Positions 1 to 7,179 are shown, counted from the first letter of the stretch. The stretch: DNA of 8,354 nt from Candidatus Altimarinota bacterium (GCA_015489035.1 WFMP01000215.1:1-8354), one strand, 5' to 3'. Notes: generated from the sequence alone by a model not told the origin. Numbers and translations: made by a program.

Positions 1-1734
1 TCAAGTTTTTGGAAAAGCATATACTTCTCTTACATTATCTTCATCTGTAAATACCATCATAATTCTATCCATACCAAGAGCAAAACCACCGTGTGGAGGT
101 ACTCAATATTGGAAAGCTTCATACATTGCACCAAATTTTTCTTTTACTTCTTGTTCAGTTCTTCCTACTTTTTCAAAAGCTTTTACAAGTGATTTAATAT
201 TTGTATTACGAATAGAACCTGATGAAATTTCATAACCATTCAAAACTAAATCATATTGATAAGCTTTTACTTTCAATAAATCTTCTCCTTCTTTATTTTC
301 GATAGCTTCGAACCCACCTTGTGGAGCTGAAAATGGATTATGAGAAAAATCAACTTTTTGTGTGTTTTCGTCTTTTTCAAACATTGGAAAATCTGTAATC
401 CATACATAAGCTAACTCATCTTTATTTGCTAGATTTAACAATTCTGCTAAATGATTTCTAAATTTTCACATATAAGATAAAACAACATCTTTTTTACCAG
501 CACCAAAGAAAATTACATCTCAAGTTTTTAATTCTGTTCTATCAACTATTTCTTGTAAATCTTCTTCTGAAAAAAATTTATTTAATGGTCATTTCAAACC
601 TTCTTCTTTCATTTGAAAATAACCCAAACCTTGTGCTCCATATTGTTTTACCCATTTTTCAAAACTTTTCATTTGAGATTTTGAAAATACATTGTCTCAT
701 CAAACAACTTTCAATGCTTTAATTCTATTTTTTTCTTTATCAGAACCTATTGAAGAGAATATTTCATTTGTAGATCTTGAAAAAATATCTGCTACATCCA
801 CCATTTCCATACCATATCTCAAATCCGGTTTATCAGAACCAAATTTTTCCATAGATTCATCAAATGTTAAATTAAAAAACTTTCCATTTTCTCTTAAAGG
901 AATATTTGAAGGAACTTGATTTAATATTTTTTTATCTGACATTTTTTCAGACAAATATACCATAAAATCCTCTACTACATCAAAAACATCTTTTTGCTCT
1001 ACAAAAGACATTTCACAATCTATTTGATAAAAATCACCAGCATGTCTATCTGCTCTTGGATCTTCATCTCTAAAACAAGGTGCTATTTGAAAATATTTAT
1101 CCATACCACCAACCATAAGAAGTTGTTTAAATTGTTGTGGTGCTTGTGGTAAAGCATAAAAACAACCAGGATTCAGTCTTGAAGGAACCAAAAAATCTCT
1201 TGCTCATTCAGGAGAACTATTTGCCAAAATTGGAGTTTGAACTTCTACAAAATCTCTTTCATAAAACCAATTTCTAGTAAAATGTAACATTTTATTTCTA
1301 AAAAGCATTTTATCTAACACTGGTTTTCTTCTTAAATCCAAATATCTATGTTTATATCTTATTTCTTCACCTGCATTTATATGAAATTCATCCACTTCAA
1401 AAGGCAAAACTTTACTTTCAGCTAAAATCTTTATTTCATCTATAATTACTTCTATTTCTCAAGTAATTAATTTTGGATTTGCTTGACCTTCTGGTCTGCT
1501 TCTTACAGTTCAAGTAACTTGTAAAACATATTCATTTCTTACTTTATCAGCTATTTCCCAAACATCTTTATTATGTTCTGGATCAAAAACAACTTGTGTA
1601 AGTCCATACCTGTCAGATAAATCAATAAAAATAATTCAACCATGATCTCTTCTATGTCTTGCCCAACCTGTAAGAATAACTTTTTCTCATATATTTTCTT
1701 TTTTAAGTTGTGCACAATTTTGTGTTCTTAACAT
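1..1734 (-). CDS. aspS: Aspartyl-tRNA synthetase, bacterial type (3' end outside window)
   Basis: This class II synthetase charges tRNA-Asp with aspartate in the cytoplasm. Read with UGA=Gly, 578 residues are open from an ATG at 1734 (MLRTQNC, the usual bacterial start) to the window edge. Visible parts are the N-terminal OB anticodon-binding fold (about residues 1-110, WARHRRDHGG at 24-33), class II motif 1 region (RYLDLRR, 130-136), SPEGARDFLVPSR (174-186), motif 2 (FRDEDPRADR, 221-230), the bacterial GAD insertion (about 290-430), and motif 3 (GMDRIMM, 554-560). TGA supplies conserved glycines, for example in SPEGARD and YGVPPHGG. The codon at 1-3 is also TGA, so the frame does not stop here; roughly the last 20-30 residues of the family are missing only because the window ends. 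His31 with following glycines resembles non-discriminating AspRS. It is divergent from the ASCH ORFs across 115 bp. Confidence 0.96.
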
Positions 1735-1769
1735 AAATTCTTTAATAAAAAAATAAATCAATAAAATTG

Positions 1770-1797
1770 ATAATAATGAATTTAACTTTATTTTCAA
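1770..1797 (-). promoter_or_regulatory. Possible aspS promoter
   Basis: On the minus strand, TTGAAA (1792-1797) and TATTAT (1770-1775) are separated by 16 bp and lie 36-63 bases before the aspS ATG. The match to a sigma70-type promoter is fair, but the region is so AT-rich that chance matches are common. Confidence 0.35.
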
Positions 1798-1808
1798 ATA
1801 TAAACAAA

Positions 1809-1814
1809 TATAAT
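1809..1814 (+). promoter_or_regulatory. Possible -10 element for the ASCH fragment pair
   Basis: A perfect TATAAT lies 35 bases before the ATG at 1850. No convincing -35 hexamer sits at the usual distance, so this is only a candidate. The rest of the 1735-1849 intergenic region is plain AT-rich sequence. Confidence 0.3.
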
Positions 1815-1849
1815 GAAAATGTGCTTTACAATATAAATACACTAAAAAA

Positions 1850-2059
1850 ATGGTAAGACCTCAAAAACATAGAAATGTAGAAAAAGAAATAAAAGATATT
1901 ATTAGATATTCTAATGTTGAAGATTTTTTAAATAATGAATGAATTGAGAATTGTTTACCGTTAGTAAATAATTTTAAAGAAGCAGTTAATATATATAATC
2001 AAATTCCTTGATATAAAGAAAAAATAAAAAAAATTTGAATTGTTGCTTTTAAATTTTAA
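1850..2059 (+). CDS. C-terminal half of an ASCH-domain protein, 69 aa
   Basis: The 69-residue product resembles only the second half of an ASCH (PUA-like) domain: a strand plus R-Y (about residues 14-20), an acidic helix, the NCLPLV-type segment (34-39) followed by a helix that resembles the family's 'EEAVxxYxxxxxYxxKxxxxG' pattern, and the closing strand IGIVAFKF (62-69). ASCH domains are small RNA- or nucleotide-binding folds. The N-terminal half with the GxKxxExR signature is absent here but occurs in the next ORF, 19 bases downstream. TGA encodes the glycines at residues 31, 54 and 63. An in-frame extension upstream reaches only to a TAA at 1811 and does not restore the missing half. It could be one peptide of a split domain or a decaying gene. 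Assignment rests on pattern recognition from memory. Confidence 0.6.
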
Positions 2060-2078
2060 TAATTAATTTAATATTACT

Positions 2079-2216
2079 ATGAAATACGATTTTTGAGTAC
2101 AAGGACCTTATAGAACTTTTTTATTAAACTGACAAAAAACTGTTGAATGAAGATTAAATAAAGGAAAATTTGGAAAAAAAATTTTGAGTTTCAGCAATAA
2201 AGGTAAAAAGAATTAA
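2079..2216 (+). CDS. N-terminal half of an ASCH-domain protein, 45 aa
   Basis: This 45-residue ORF reads like the start of an ASCH domain. FGVQGPYRTFLLNGQKTVEG matches the family's opening helix, and G18, K20, E23 and R25 form the GxKxxExR signature that defines the fold's binding site. KGKFGKK and a strand-like ILSFSN (35-40) follow, then the frame stops. Two of the glycines in NGQKTVEGR are TGA codons. The remaining half of the domain is the ORF just upstream, so the two halves stand in reversed order; joined N-half to C-half they would give about 114 residues, a usual ASCH size, though the 'xxGD' turn normally found before the middle strand seems to be lost. The two ORFs are in different frames, so no read-through fusion is possible. 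A terminator follows directly. Confidence 0.55.
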
Positions 2217-2218
2217 AT

Positions 2219-2242
2219 AAGCTAGAAATAGTTTATTTTTTT
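2219..2242 (+). terminator. Probable intrinsic terminator after the ASCH fragments
   Basis: A six-pair stem, AAGCTA (2219-2224) with TAGTTT (2229-2234, one G-U pair), is closed by a GAAA tetraloop and followed by a run of seven T at 2236-2242. It begins three bases after the stop codon at 2214-2216. Confidence 0.5.
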
Positions 2243-2253
2243 GTTTAAAAAAG

Positions 2254-2283
2254 TTCTTGTAATTAATAAAAAATCAATATAAT
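2254..2283 (+). promoter_or_regulatory. Probable promoter of the NAS-transporter block
   Basis: A perfect -10 TATAAT (2278-2283) stands 18 bp after a weak -35 TTCTTG (2254-2259; TTGTAA at 2257-2262 is an alternative with a 15-bp spacer). Transcription would start near 2290, about 55 bases before the first ATG of the block. Confidence 0.5.
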
Positions 2284-2296
2284 ATTTTTTATAGTC

Positions 2297-2312
2297 ATGA
2301 AATATATTTCAT
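2297..2312 (+). promoter_or_regulatory. Perfect 16-bp palindrome, candidate operator
   Basis: ATGAAATATATTTCAT equals its own reverse complement. It lies 13 bases after the -10 hexamer, so it covers or immediately follows the predicted start of transcription, where a dimeric repressor would block the polymerase. Size and AT content resemble operators of Fur/Zur-type or small winged-helix metal regulators, but no regulator gene is in the window and the identity of the protein is not known. As RNA the same bases would form only an almost loopless hairpin, which favours a DNA-level role. Confidence 0.5.
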
Positions 2313-2343
2313 AATAATTTAAATTTTAAAAAATAATAAAACT

Positions 2344-2733
2344 ATGAAAAAAATAAATTTAATGGATAAATACCCTGTTTATATTAAAGAAGTTTTAAAA
2401 TCTAAAACTAAATTTAAAAATGTTGATGAGTATATTGAAGCTTTAAAACAAAAAATAGAGGCTGATGAAATTGCTACTTATATTGGAATTTTTGATAATT
2501 TTGAACATACAAATAATATTGGTTGAAAAATTATGGAATGAATGATAGCTGGGAAAATTTTACTCTTTTGCTTTGGTCCATCTATTGAAACATCACAAGT
2601 TATGGCTATAAGACCTAGGAATATTGCAATTGCAGAATTTAAAGATAAATTTGTTATTTCGTTTTTAGAAGCCCCAATTGAAAAAGCAAATAAAAAAGAG
2701 ATAAGTTGGATTTTAGAATATATTGAAGATTAA
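2344..2733 (+). CDS. Small conserved protein of unknown function (DUF6858-like), 129 aa
   Basis: The product is a soluble 129-residue protein without signal peptide or membrane segment. Distinct blocks are MDKYPVYIKEV (7-17), ATYIGIFDNFEHT (44-56), ILLFCFG (72-78) and a long near-continuous block from VMAIRPRNIAIAEF to FVISFLEAP (86-111). From memory this pattern resembles a small family found mainly in Campylobacterota and annotated as a domain of unknown function (I believe DUF6858); no function is established. Two in-frame TGA codons (2524, 2539) are read as Gly, giving GGKIMEGMIAGK; the standard code would cut the protein at residue 60. It is first in a block with the NAS-like gene (29 bp gap) and the transporter, downstream of the palindrome, so a role linked to that module is an inference from position only. 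Confidence 0.85.
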
Positions 2734-2750
2734 TTTTATATACTAAATTT
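2731..2750 (+). repeat. Short repeat at a gene junction, copy 1
   Basis: The 15 bases TAATTTTATATACTA (2731-2745) recur exactly at 3510-3524, and the next five bases match at most positions. Both copies begin with the stop codon of one gene and lead to the ATG of the next. The TATACT inside could act as an extra -10 element, or both junctions may derive from a common ancestor. Confidence 0.55.
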
Positions 2751-2762
2751 TTAAAAAGCTAT

Positions 2763-3512
2763 ATGGTTAAAAAAATTTATGAAAACTTTAAAAAGTTAAA
2801 AAGTTTATCACCAAGTAAAGAAACAAATAAAGTTTTTTCAGAATTAGTTAATTATTGTATTTCAAATGATACAAATATAGAATATAATGATTTAGTCAAA
2901 GGAATTAATAATTATTGTTCAAAATGAGAGTATGAGCTTGAAAAATATACTACCGAAAAAATATTAAGTAGTTCAAATCCAAAGGAAGAACTAAAAAGAT
3001 TTGAATATTATCAAAATTATGAGAAATTAGCAAAATTTGAATATACCAACTCAAAATTACTTATAGATAAAATTAAAAATGTTTTATTTATTTGATGATG
3101 ACCTTTACCTTTAACATCTATAATTTTATATTATAAATATTGAATTAAGTCAGTAATTGTCGATTTTAACTCAGAAGCAATAGATTTATCTAGAAAATTA
3201 ATAAAAAAACTAAAATTAAATAATTATATAAAAGTAATCCACTGAGATGCTAAAACATATAAAGATACAAAAAACTATGATTTATGTTATATTGCAAGTT
3301 TAGTATTTTGAAGTAATGAACATAAAGGAATAATTGAAAATATAAAAAAGATAGATTTTAAGCTACTTTTAACTAGAACTAGTCATAGAACAAGACAGTT
3401 ATTGTATAAAAAAGTAGATGAAAATATTTTAAAACAATATTTTAATATTCAATTGATAATACATCCAAAAAATGAAATAGTAAATTCAATTATATTATCT
3501 TATAAAAAATAA
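2763..3512 (+). CDS. Nicotianamine synthase family protein (SAM aminocarboxypropyl transferase), 249 aa
   Basis: Members of this family transfer the 3-amino-3-carboxypropyl group of SAM to an amino acid or to another such unit, making nicotianamine (plants), thermonicotianamine (archaea) or opine metallophores such as staphylopine (CntL). An N-terminal helical region (1-100) contains NPKEELKRFEYYQNYEKLAK (72-91) followed by FEY, matching the plant 'FPYYxNYxKLxxLEY' block. A Rossmann-type SAM fold follows: VLFIGGGPLPLTSI (107-120, the family hallmark), VIVDFN (131-136) with the acidic ribose-binding residue D134, and VIHGDA (158-163). G111-G113 are three consecutive TGA codons. At 249 residues it is somewhat shorter than archaeal and plant relatives. 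The ATG at 2763 is the only sensible start. No opine dehydrogenase is adjacent, so the product may be nicotianamine-like rather than an opine. Family is clear; substrate is inferred. Confidence 0.86.
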
Positions 3513-3529
3513 TTTTATATACTAGATTC
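3510..3529 (+). repeat. Short repeat at a gene junction, copy 2
   Basis: This second copy of TAATTTTATATACTA (3510-3524) starts at the stop codon of the NAS-like gene and lies 12 bases before the transporter ATG at 3537. See copy 1 at 2731. Confidence 0.55.
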
Positions 3530-3536
3530 AAAATAA

Positions 3537-4637
3537 ATGGCACAAGAAAAAATCTGATTTTGGAATATAGTAAAAATTATGGAACCAAGATGGGTAATGT
3601 CTAGTATGGCAACTTGAGCAGTAGGAATGCTTACAATGATAGTTGGAGTAAAACTTCATTTTATGTTTTTAAAATATTTTGCTTGAATATTGTCCATTTT
3701 AGCAATATTATTTTTTATTGCATTTTTAATAATGTTTAGTTTAAGAGTTTTAAAATTTCCTCAAGAAGTAAAAAAAGATTTAGCTCATCCTATTGTTGCT
3801 AACTTTTTTGCTTGCATATTTATAAGTTCAGCAGTTATAGTTGCAATTATTTGGAATGTTTTAACTCCTTTATGATGGTGTTTAAATCCTATTTTAAGTT
3901 CAAAAATATTTTATATAATTGCTTTAATTTTATGAACTATTATACCAGTTTTAGTTCCATTTATGCTAACTATTTCTGAAAAAGTAGATTCTAAACATGC
4001 TATCGGTATTTGGTTTTTACCACCTGTTGGAATATTTGTTTTAATTTTTGCTGGTAATTTTATGGCTTTACATGGAATTTGGACAAATTGGATACCATAC
4101 ATAAGTATTTTTTATATGGGAATAGCATTTATGCTTTATTTTCTTGTAAGTTCTATGATTTATTCAAGACTTAAATTCCAGCCTTTACCTGCTCCAGAAG
4201 TAGCTCCAAGTTTTGTAATTTGATTAGCCCCAATTTGAGTATCAATAATTGCACTTAATACTTTTGGAAAAGTTTTAGATAAAAATAATTTATTCCATTG
4301 GAATTTAGATTTTATTCACGGATTTATACAAGTTTTAAGTTCTATGATAGCTTGATATGGTTTTTGGTGGTTTATTTTAACTATCCTTATTTTATGATAC
4401 TATTTAATAAAAAAATCTATTCCATATACTTTAGGTTGGTGGGCACTTGTATTTCCGATTGCAGCATTTGGTATTTGACTTAAATTTCTATCAATAGATT
4501 TAAGTTGTTCTTGGCTATGTCCAGTTGTATGATTTATTTGGTTGTTAGCAATAAGTTTATGGTTTATGGTATTTACTAAAACACTAAAAGCTATTTATAC
4601 TAAAAAAGCTTTTGAAAAAACAAAAGTTGTAAACTAA
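3537..4637 (+). CDS. TDT/SLAC1/TehA-family membrane transporter, 366 aa
   Basis: This is an inner-membrane protein with about ten hydrophobic segments (roughly residues 20-38, 47-71, 88-108, 122-144, 158-176, 186-208, 225-243, 266-291, 298-318, 327-348). The family (tellurite resistance/dicarboxylate transporter, voltage-dependent anion channel, Pfam C4dic_mal_tran) includes TehA, plant SLAC1 anion channels, yeast malate permease Mae1 and sulfite exporter Ssu1. Family-like stretches are EPRWVMSSMATGAVGM (16-31), LKFPQEVKKDLAHPIVANFF (72-91), WFLPPVGIFVLIFAGN (159-174), GLAPIGVSIIAL (229-240) and WALVFPIAAFGIGL (302-315). Several glycines are TGA while Trp in WW pairs is TGG. It follows the NAS-like gene by 24 bp, which suggests that it moves that enzyme's product, a precursor or a counter-ion; bacterial metallophore exporters known to me are of other families, so this is a guess. 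A terminator follows. Confidence 0.88.
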
Positions 4638-4652
4638 TAATTAAAATAGTTT

Positions 4653-4675
4653 AAGCTAGTTTTTGTTAGCTTTTT
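4653..4675 (+). terminator. Intrinsic terminator of the NAS-transporter block
   Basis: AAGCTAG (4653-4659) pairs with TTAGCTT (4666-4672, one G-U pair) around a six-base loop, and the T run continues to 4675. It lies 15 bases after the transporter stop codon. Confidence 0.55.
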
Positions 4676-4719
4676 AAAAAAAGAAAATATTATTTTTCAA
4701 AATATTTTTGAGAAAGAAA

Positions 4720-4752
4720 AAAAATAAAAAAACCAGGAAACCAATCCTAGTT
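4720..4752 (-). terminator. pnp: Intrinsic terminator of pnp
   Basis: On the minus strand AACTAGGA (4752-4745) pairs with TCCTGGTT (4738-4731) around a six-base loop, with one G-U pair, and is followed by an uneven but long U-tract (A-rich on the plus strand, 4720-4730). It lies about 20 bases beyond the pnp stop, facing the terminator of the convergent block. Confidence 0.65.
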
Positions 4753-4772
4753 TATATCTTATAATTAAATAA

Positions 4773-6917
4773 TTAACTTACTGCCTTAACCTGTATTTTT
4801 CCATCTCTTCCAATATCTGAGATTTCTACTTCTAATTCATCTCATACTTTAAATTTTTGACTCAAGTCTTCTATAAAATCTTTGAATGATTTAACATGAC
4901 AAAGTCCAGTTTTTCATTTTCATAAATCTACAAATAATCCATAAGATTCTATTCTTGTAATTTTTCATTTAATTTTTTCTCATTTTTTAGGTTCCCAAGT
5001 TAAATCTTGAATAAGTTGTATTGCTTTTTCTTTTCATTCAGCATTTTCAGAAGTAATTACTGTAGTTCCATCATCTTCAAAATCAATAGCAACTCATGTT
5101 TGGTCAATTATATTTTTAATTGTTTCTCATCATTTTCAAATAATTTTTCTTACATCATCTGGTTGTAGTTTCAACACTGTAATACTTGGAGCATAAGGTG
5201 AAACTTGATCTCTTGGAGCTGACAAAGTTCTCAACATAAAGTCTAGTATTTCACCTCTTGCGATATTTGCTTGCTCTATAGCTTGTTGCAAGACGAAAGT
5301 AGGTAATCACTTAACTTTCATATCCATTTGTAAAGCATTGATACCATCAGTACTTCAAGCAACTTTAAAATCCATATCTCATGTAAAATCTTCTTGTCCT
5401 TGTAAATCTGTCAAAATAATATAACCAAATTTTTCACCATCTATTTCAACTATTTTTAAGTATTTATTTTCTTTTGTATATTCTTCTACTTCTTCATCTG
5501 TAAGTTTTTCAATAACTAATCACATAGCTATTCCACTAACAGGTTTTTTCAAAGGAACTCAAGCATCCATCATAGACAAACAACCAGCACACACACTAGC
5601 CATAGAAGTGGAACCATTTGAAGATAATGCCTCTGATGCTATTCTAATAGTATAAGGAAAATCTTTTTCTTCTGGTAAAATTGGTTTTAATGCCTTTTCA
5701 GCTAAAAATCAATGTCCTATCTCTCTCCTACTCTGTCATCTATAACCTCTTGCTTCATTTGTTGAAAATGGCAACATATAGTAATGATGCATAAACTTTT
5801 CTTCTTCATCATTTTTTTCTAAAGTATCTTGCAACAATACTTTTCCAGGTGCTCCCAATGTTGTAAAAGATAAAATTTGAGTCTCTCATCTTTGAAATAA
5901 TCAAGTTCCGTGTGTTCTATCAAAAAGCCCTACTTCTGTATAAAGTGGTCTTACTTGTGATGGATTTCTACCATCTATTCTATTTCAAGTTCTTAACAAA
6001 TGTCTTCTTAAAACTTTTTTAACAGCTTTGAAAGTAGCAATATTGATTTGTAATCATTCATTTTCAAACTCTTCATTTAGTATATTTTTTATTTTATCAT
6101 AAATTTCTCAAAATTCTTTTTTATTTGTAGGAAAAAAATTATTTTCATATTCATCAGCCAACTGTTGTGCCCTTTCCATAATTTCTTCTTTAATTTGAGT
6201 TTTTGTAGCTTCGATTTTTTCTTTATTAAACTGTTTCATAAACTCTTCTTGTTTCTCACAAATCACTTTTAATTGTTCTTGTGCAATATCTATAGCTTTT
6301 ATCAAAATGTCTGTAGGAATATCCTCGCCAGCAGATTCTATCATAGTAATTGTATCTTTTGTTCCAGCTATCACCAAATTCATATTTCCAATTTCATCTT
6401 TTTTTGGATTGATAACATATTTTCTATCTTGATATCCAATTCTTACAGCTCATACAGGACCTTCAAAATCTATACCGGCAACCATCATAGATAAACTTGC
6501 AGAAATAATCGCAGGCACTGCAAAAAAGTTTTCTTTATCTATTTGTAAAGTATTGATTGTTAAAATTACATCATTTACCATACCAGAAGGAAACATAGGT
6601 CTTAAACTTCTATCAACAATCCTTGAAATCAAAACTGCATCATCAGAAGGTCTTCATTCTTTTCTTCTATAAGGTGCACCACCAATTTTTCAAGCAGAAT
6701 AAAACATTTCTCTAAAATCTACCATAAGTGGCATAAAATCTCTATTTGAATCTGGATTTTTGTTTATTGTAGCAGCAGTTAAAAATTCTATTCCATCAAA
6801 TTTAACCAAAACATTTCATTCAGCTTGTGGAGCCAAAAATCAACTTTGAAATCATATTTTTTTACCTTCCCAATCAAAACTCATTTCTTTCTTTTCAATT
6901 TTCAATTTTTCTATCAT
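4773..6917 (-). CDS. pnp: Polyribonucleotide nucleotidyltransferase (PNPase)
   Basis: PNPase is the trimeric phosphate-dependent 3'-5' exoribonuclease of bacterial RNA decay. With UGA=Gly the frame gives 714 residues, the normal length. Domains in order: first RNase PH domain (about 12-230, with PYRRKEGRP and SLRPMFPSG), the helical linker (about 235-300), second catalytic RNase PH domain (about 310-565), KH domain (RKIIGKGGETIKNIIDQTG, 590-608) and S1 domain (GEKIKGKITRIESYGLFVDL, 646-665). In the catalytic domain are GTGLFQRGETQ (337-347), SRREIGHG (396-403) and GDMDFKVAGSTDG; D510 and D516 correspond to the catalytic aspartates Asp486 and Asp492 of E. coli by my alignment. The ATG at 6917 was taken; an ATG at 6884 (MSFDWEG) would also preserve the first domain. 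TGA codons occupy conserved glycines throughout. It ends ATTAA-rich with its own terminator. Confidence 0.97.
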
Positions 6918-6950
6918 AAAAACTATTTATTAATTAAAATAACATAAAAT

Positions 6951-6978
6951 AGAATAATGAAAAGTTTAGATTTATCAA
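6951..6978 (-). promoter_or_regulatory. Possible pnp promoter
   Basis: On the minus strand, TTGATA (6973-6978) and TATTCT (6951-6956) are separated by 16 bp, with the -10 about 34 bases before the pnp ATG. It is divergent from the metK promoter and of moderate quality in an AT-rich setting. Confidence 0.4.
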
Positions 6979-6989
6979 TATAGAAAAAC

Positions 6990-7017
6990 TTGAAAAAGAT
7001 AAAAATAAGATTATCAT
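6990..7017 (+). promoter_or_regulatory. Probable promoter of the riboswitch-metK transcript
   Basis: TTGAAA (6990-6995) and TATCAT (7012-7017) are separated by 16 bp. The start would fall near 7024, about 20 bases before the riboswitch P1 stem, which fits a short 5' lead into an aptamer. Confidence 0.45.
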
Positions 7018-7026
7018 ACTATGTAA

Positions 7027-7046
7027 TCATCAAATAATATTGATGA
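7027..7046 (+). promoter_or_regulatory. 5' hairpin overlapping the riboswitch P1 stem
   Basis: TCATCAA (7027-7033) pairs perfectly with TTGATGA (7040-7046) around ATAATA. Its last three bases are also the outer bases of the 5' strand of P1 (7044-7053), so it would trim P1 or help thread the aptamer; it may also be chance. Confidence 0.35.
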
Positions 7047-7154
7047 GCATATCAAGAGTGAAGATGAGAGAATAGGCTCTATGAATCTTCCGCCAGCCTG
7101 CATTTGCAAGGTGGTCCATCCTACCCATAAAAAATATTGGGGAAGATATGTTCA
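7044..7154 (+). ncRNA. SAM-I-clan riboswitch aptamer upstream of metK
   Basis: The fold can be drawn from sequence. P1 is 7044-7053 with 7145-7154 (10 pairs, one G-U). P2a is GAAGAT (7060-7065) with ATCTTC (7085-7090), next to a kink-turn-like asymmetric loop (GA at 7066-7067 opposite TATGA at 7080-7084), then GAG/CTC at the tip. TAGG in the P2 loop (7073-7076) can pair with CCTA (7120-7123), the pseudoknot expected in this clan. P3 is the hairpin near 7093-7114 and P4 is 7124-7141. Conserved-looking pieces are ATCAAGAG at the P1/P2 junction and ATGAA after P2. The core CAGCC and GGTGGTCC differ from the usual SAM-I GCAACC and GGTGCCAA, so it may be a SAM-I/IV variant. Placement before metK, the SAM synthetase gene, supports SAM as the ligand. 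Confidence 0.87.
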
Positions 7155-7179
7155 GGTAAATTAAACTTGGGCATATCTT
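7143..7179 (+). promoter_or_regulatory. Antiterminator hairpin of the riboswitch
   Basis: Bases 7143-7156 pair with 7166-7179 in a 14-pair stem (three G-U) around a nine-base loop. The 5' strand includes the 3' strand of P1 (7145-7154), so this hairpin and P1 exclude each other, and its 3' end takes CTT (7177-7179) from the terminator stem. Without SAM it should form and let transcription run into metK; with SAM bound, P1 holds and the terminator is released. Confidence 0.75.

Noticed and set aside
692..919. Plus-strand ORF of 75 codons inside aspS
   Set aside because: It is antisense to the conserved GAD region of AspRS, has no recognisable domain, and is a shadow frame.
1..1734. Several separate short minus-strand proteins (for example at 103-441, 700-1191 and 1204-1407)
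   Set aside because: They are pieces of one AspRS frame cut at TGA codons; with UGA=Gly they join without a gap and in the same frame.
2174..2216. Frameshift at the A-run in the ASCH N-half that might extend the domain
   Set aside because: The other two frames stop within about 40 bases and do not give a better ASCH match, and the missing half is already found upstream.
3911..4102. Minus-strand ORF inside the transporter gene
   Set aside because: It is antisense to well-matched transmembrane segments and resembles no protein family.
4298..4483. Plus-strand 61-codon ORF in another frame of the transporter gene
   Set aside because: The +1 overlap has no family pattern, while the main frame continues through with clear membrane helices.
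4638..4772. Possible small RNA or tRNA between the convergent genes
   Set aside because: Apart from the two terminator hairpins it is simple AT-rich sequence with no cloverleaf or conserved box; no tRNA or rRNA was seen anywhere in the window.
6273..6494. Plus-strand ORF rich in Ser, Phe and Tyr opposite pnp
   Set aside because: Its composition is that expected from the reverse of an AT-rich coding strand; pnp is conserved across the same bases.
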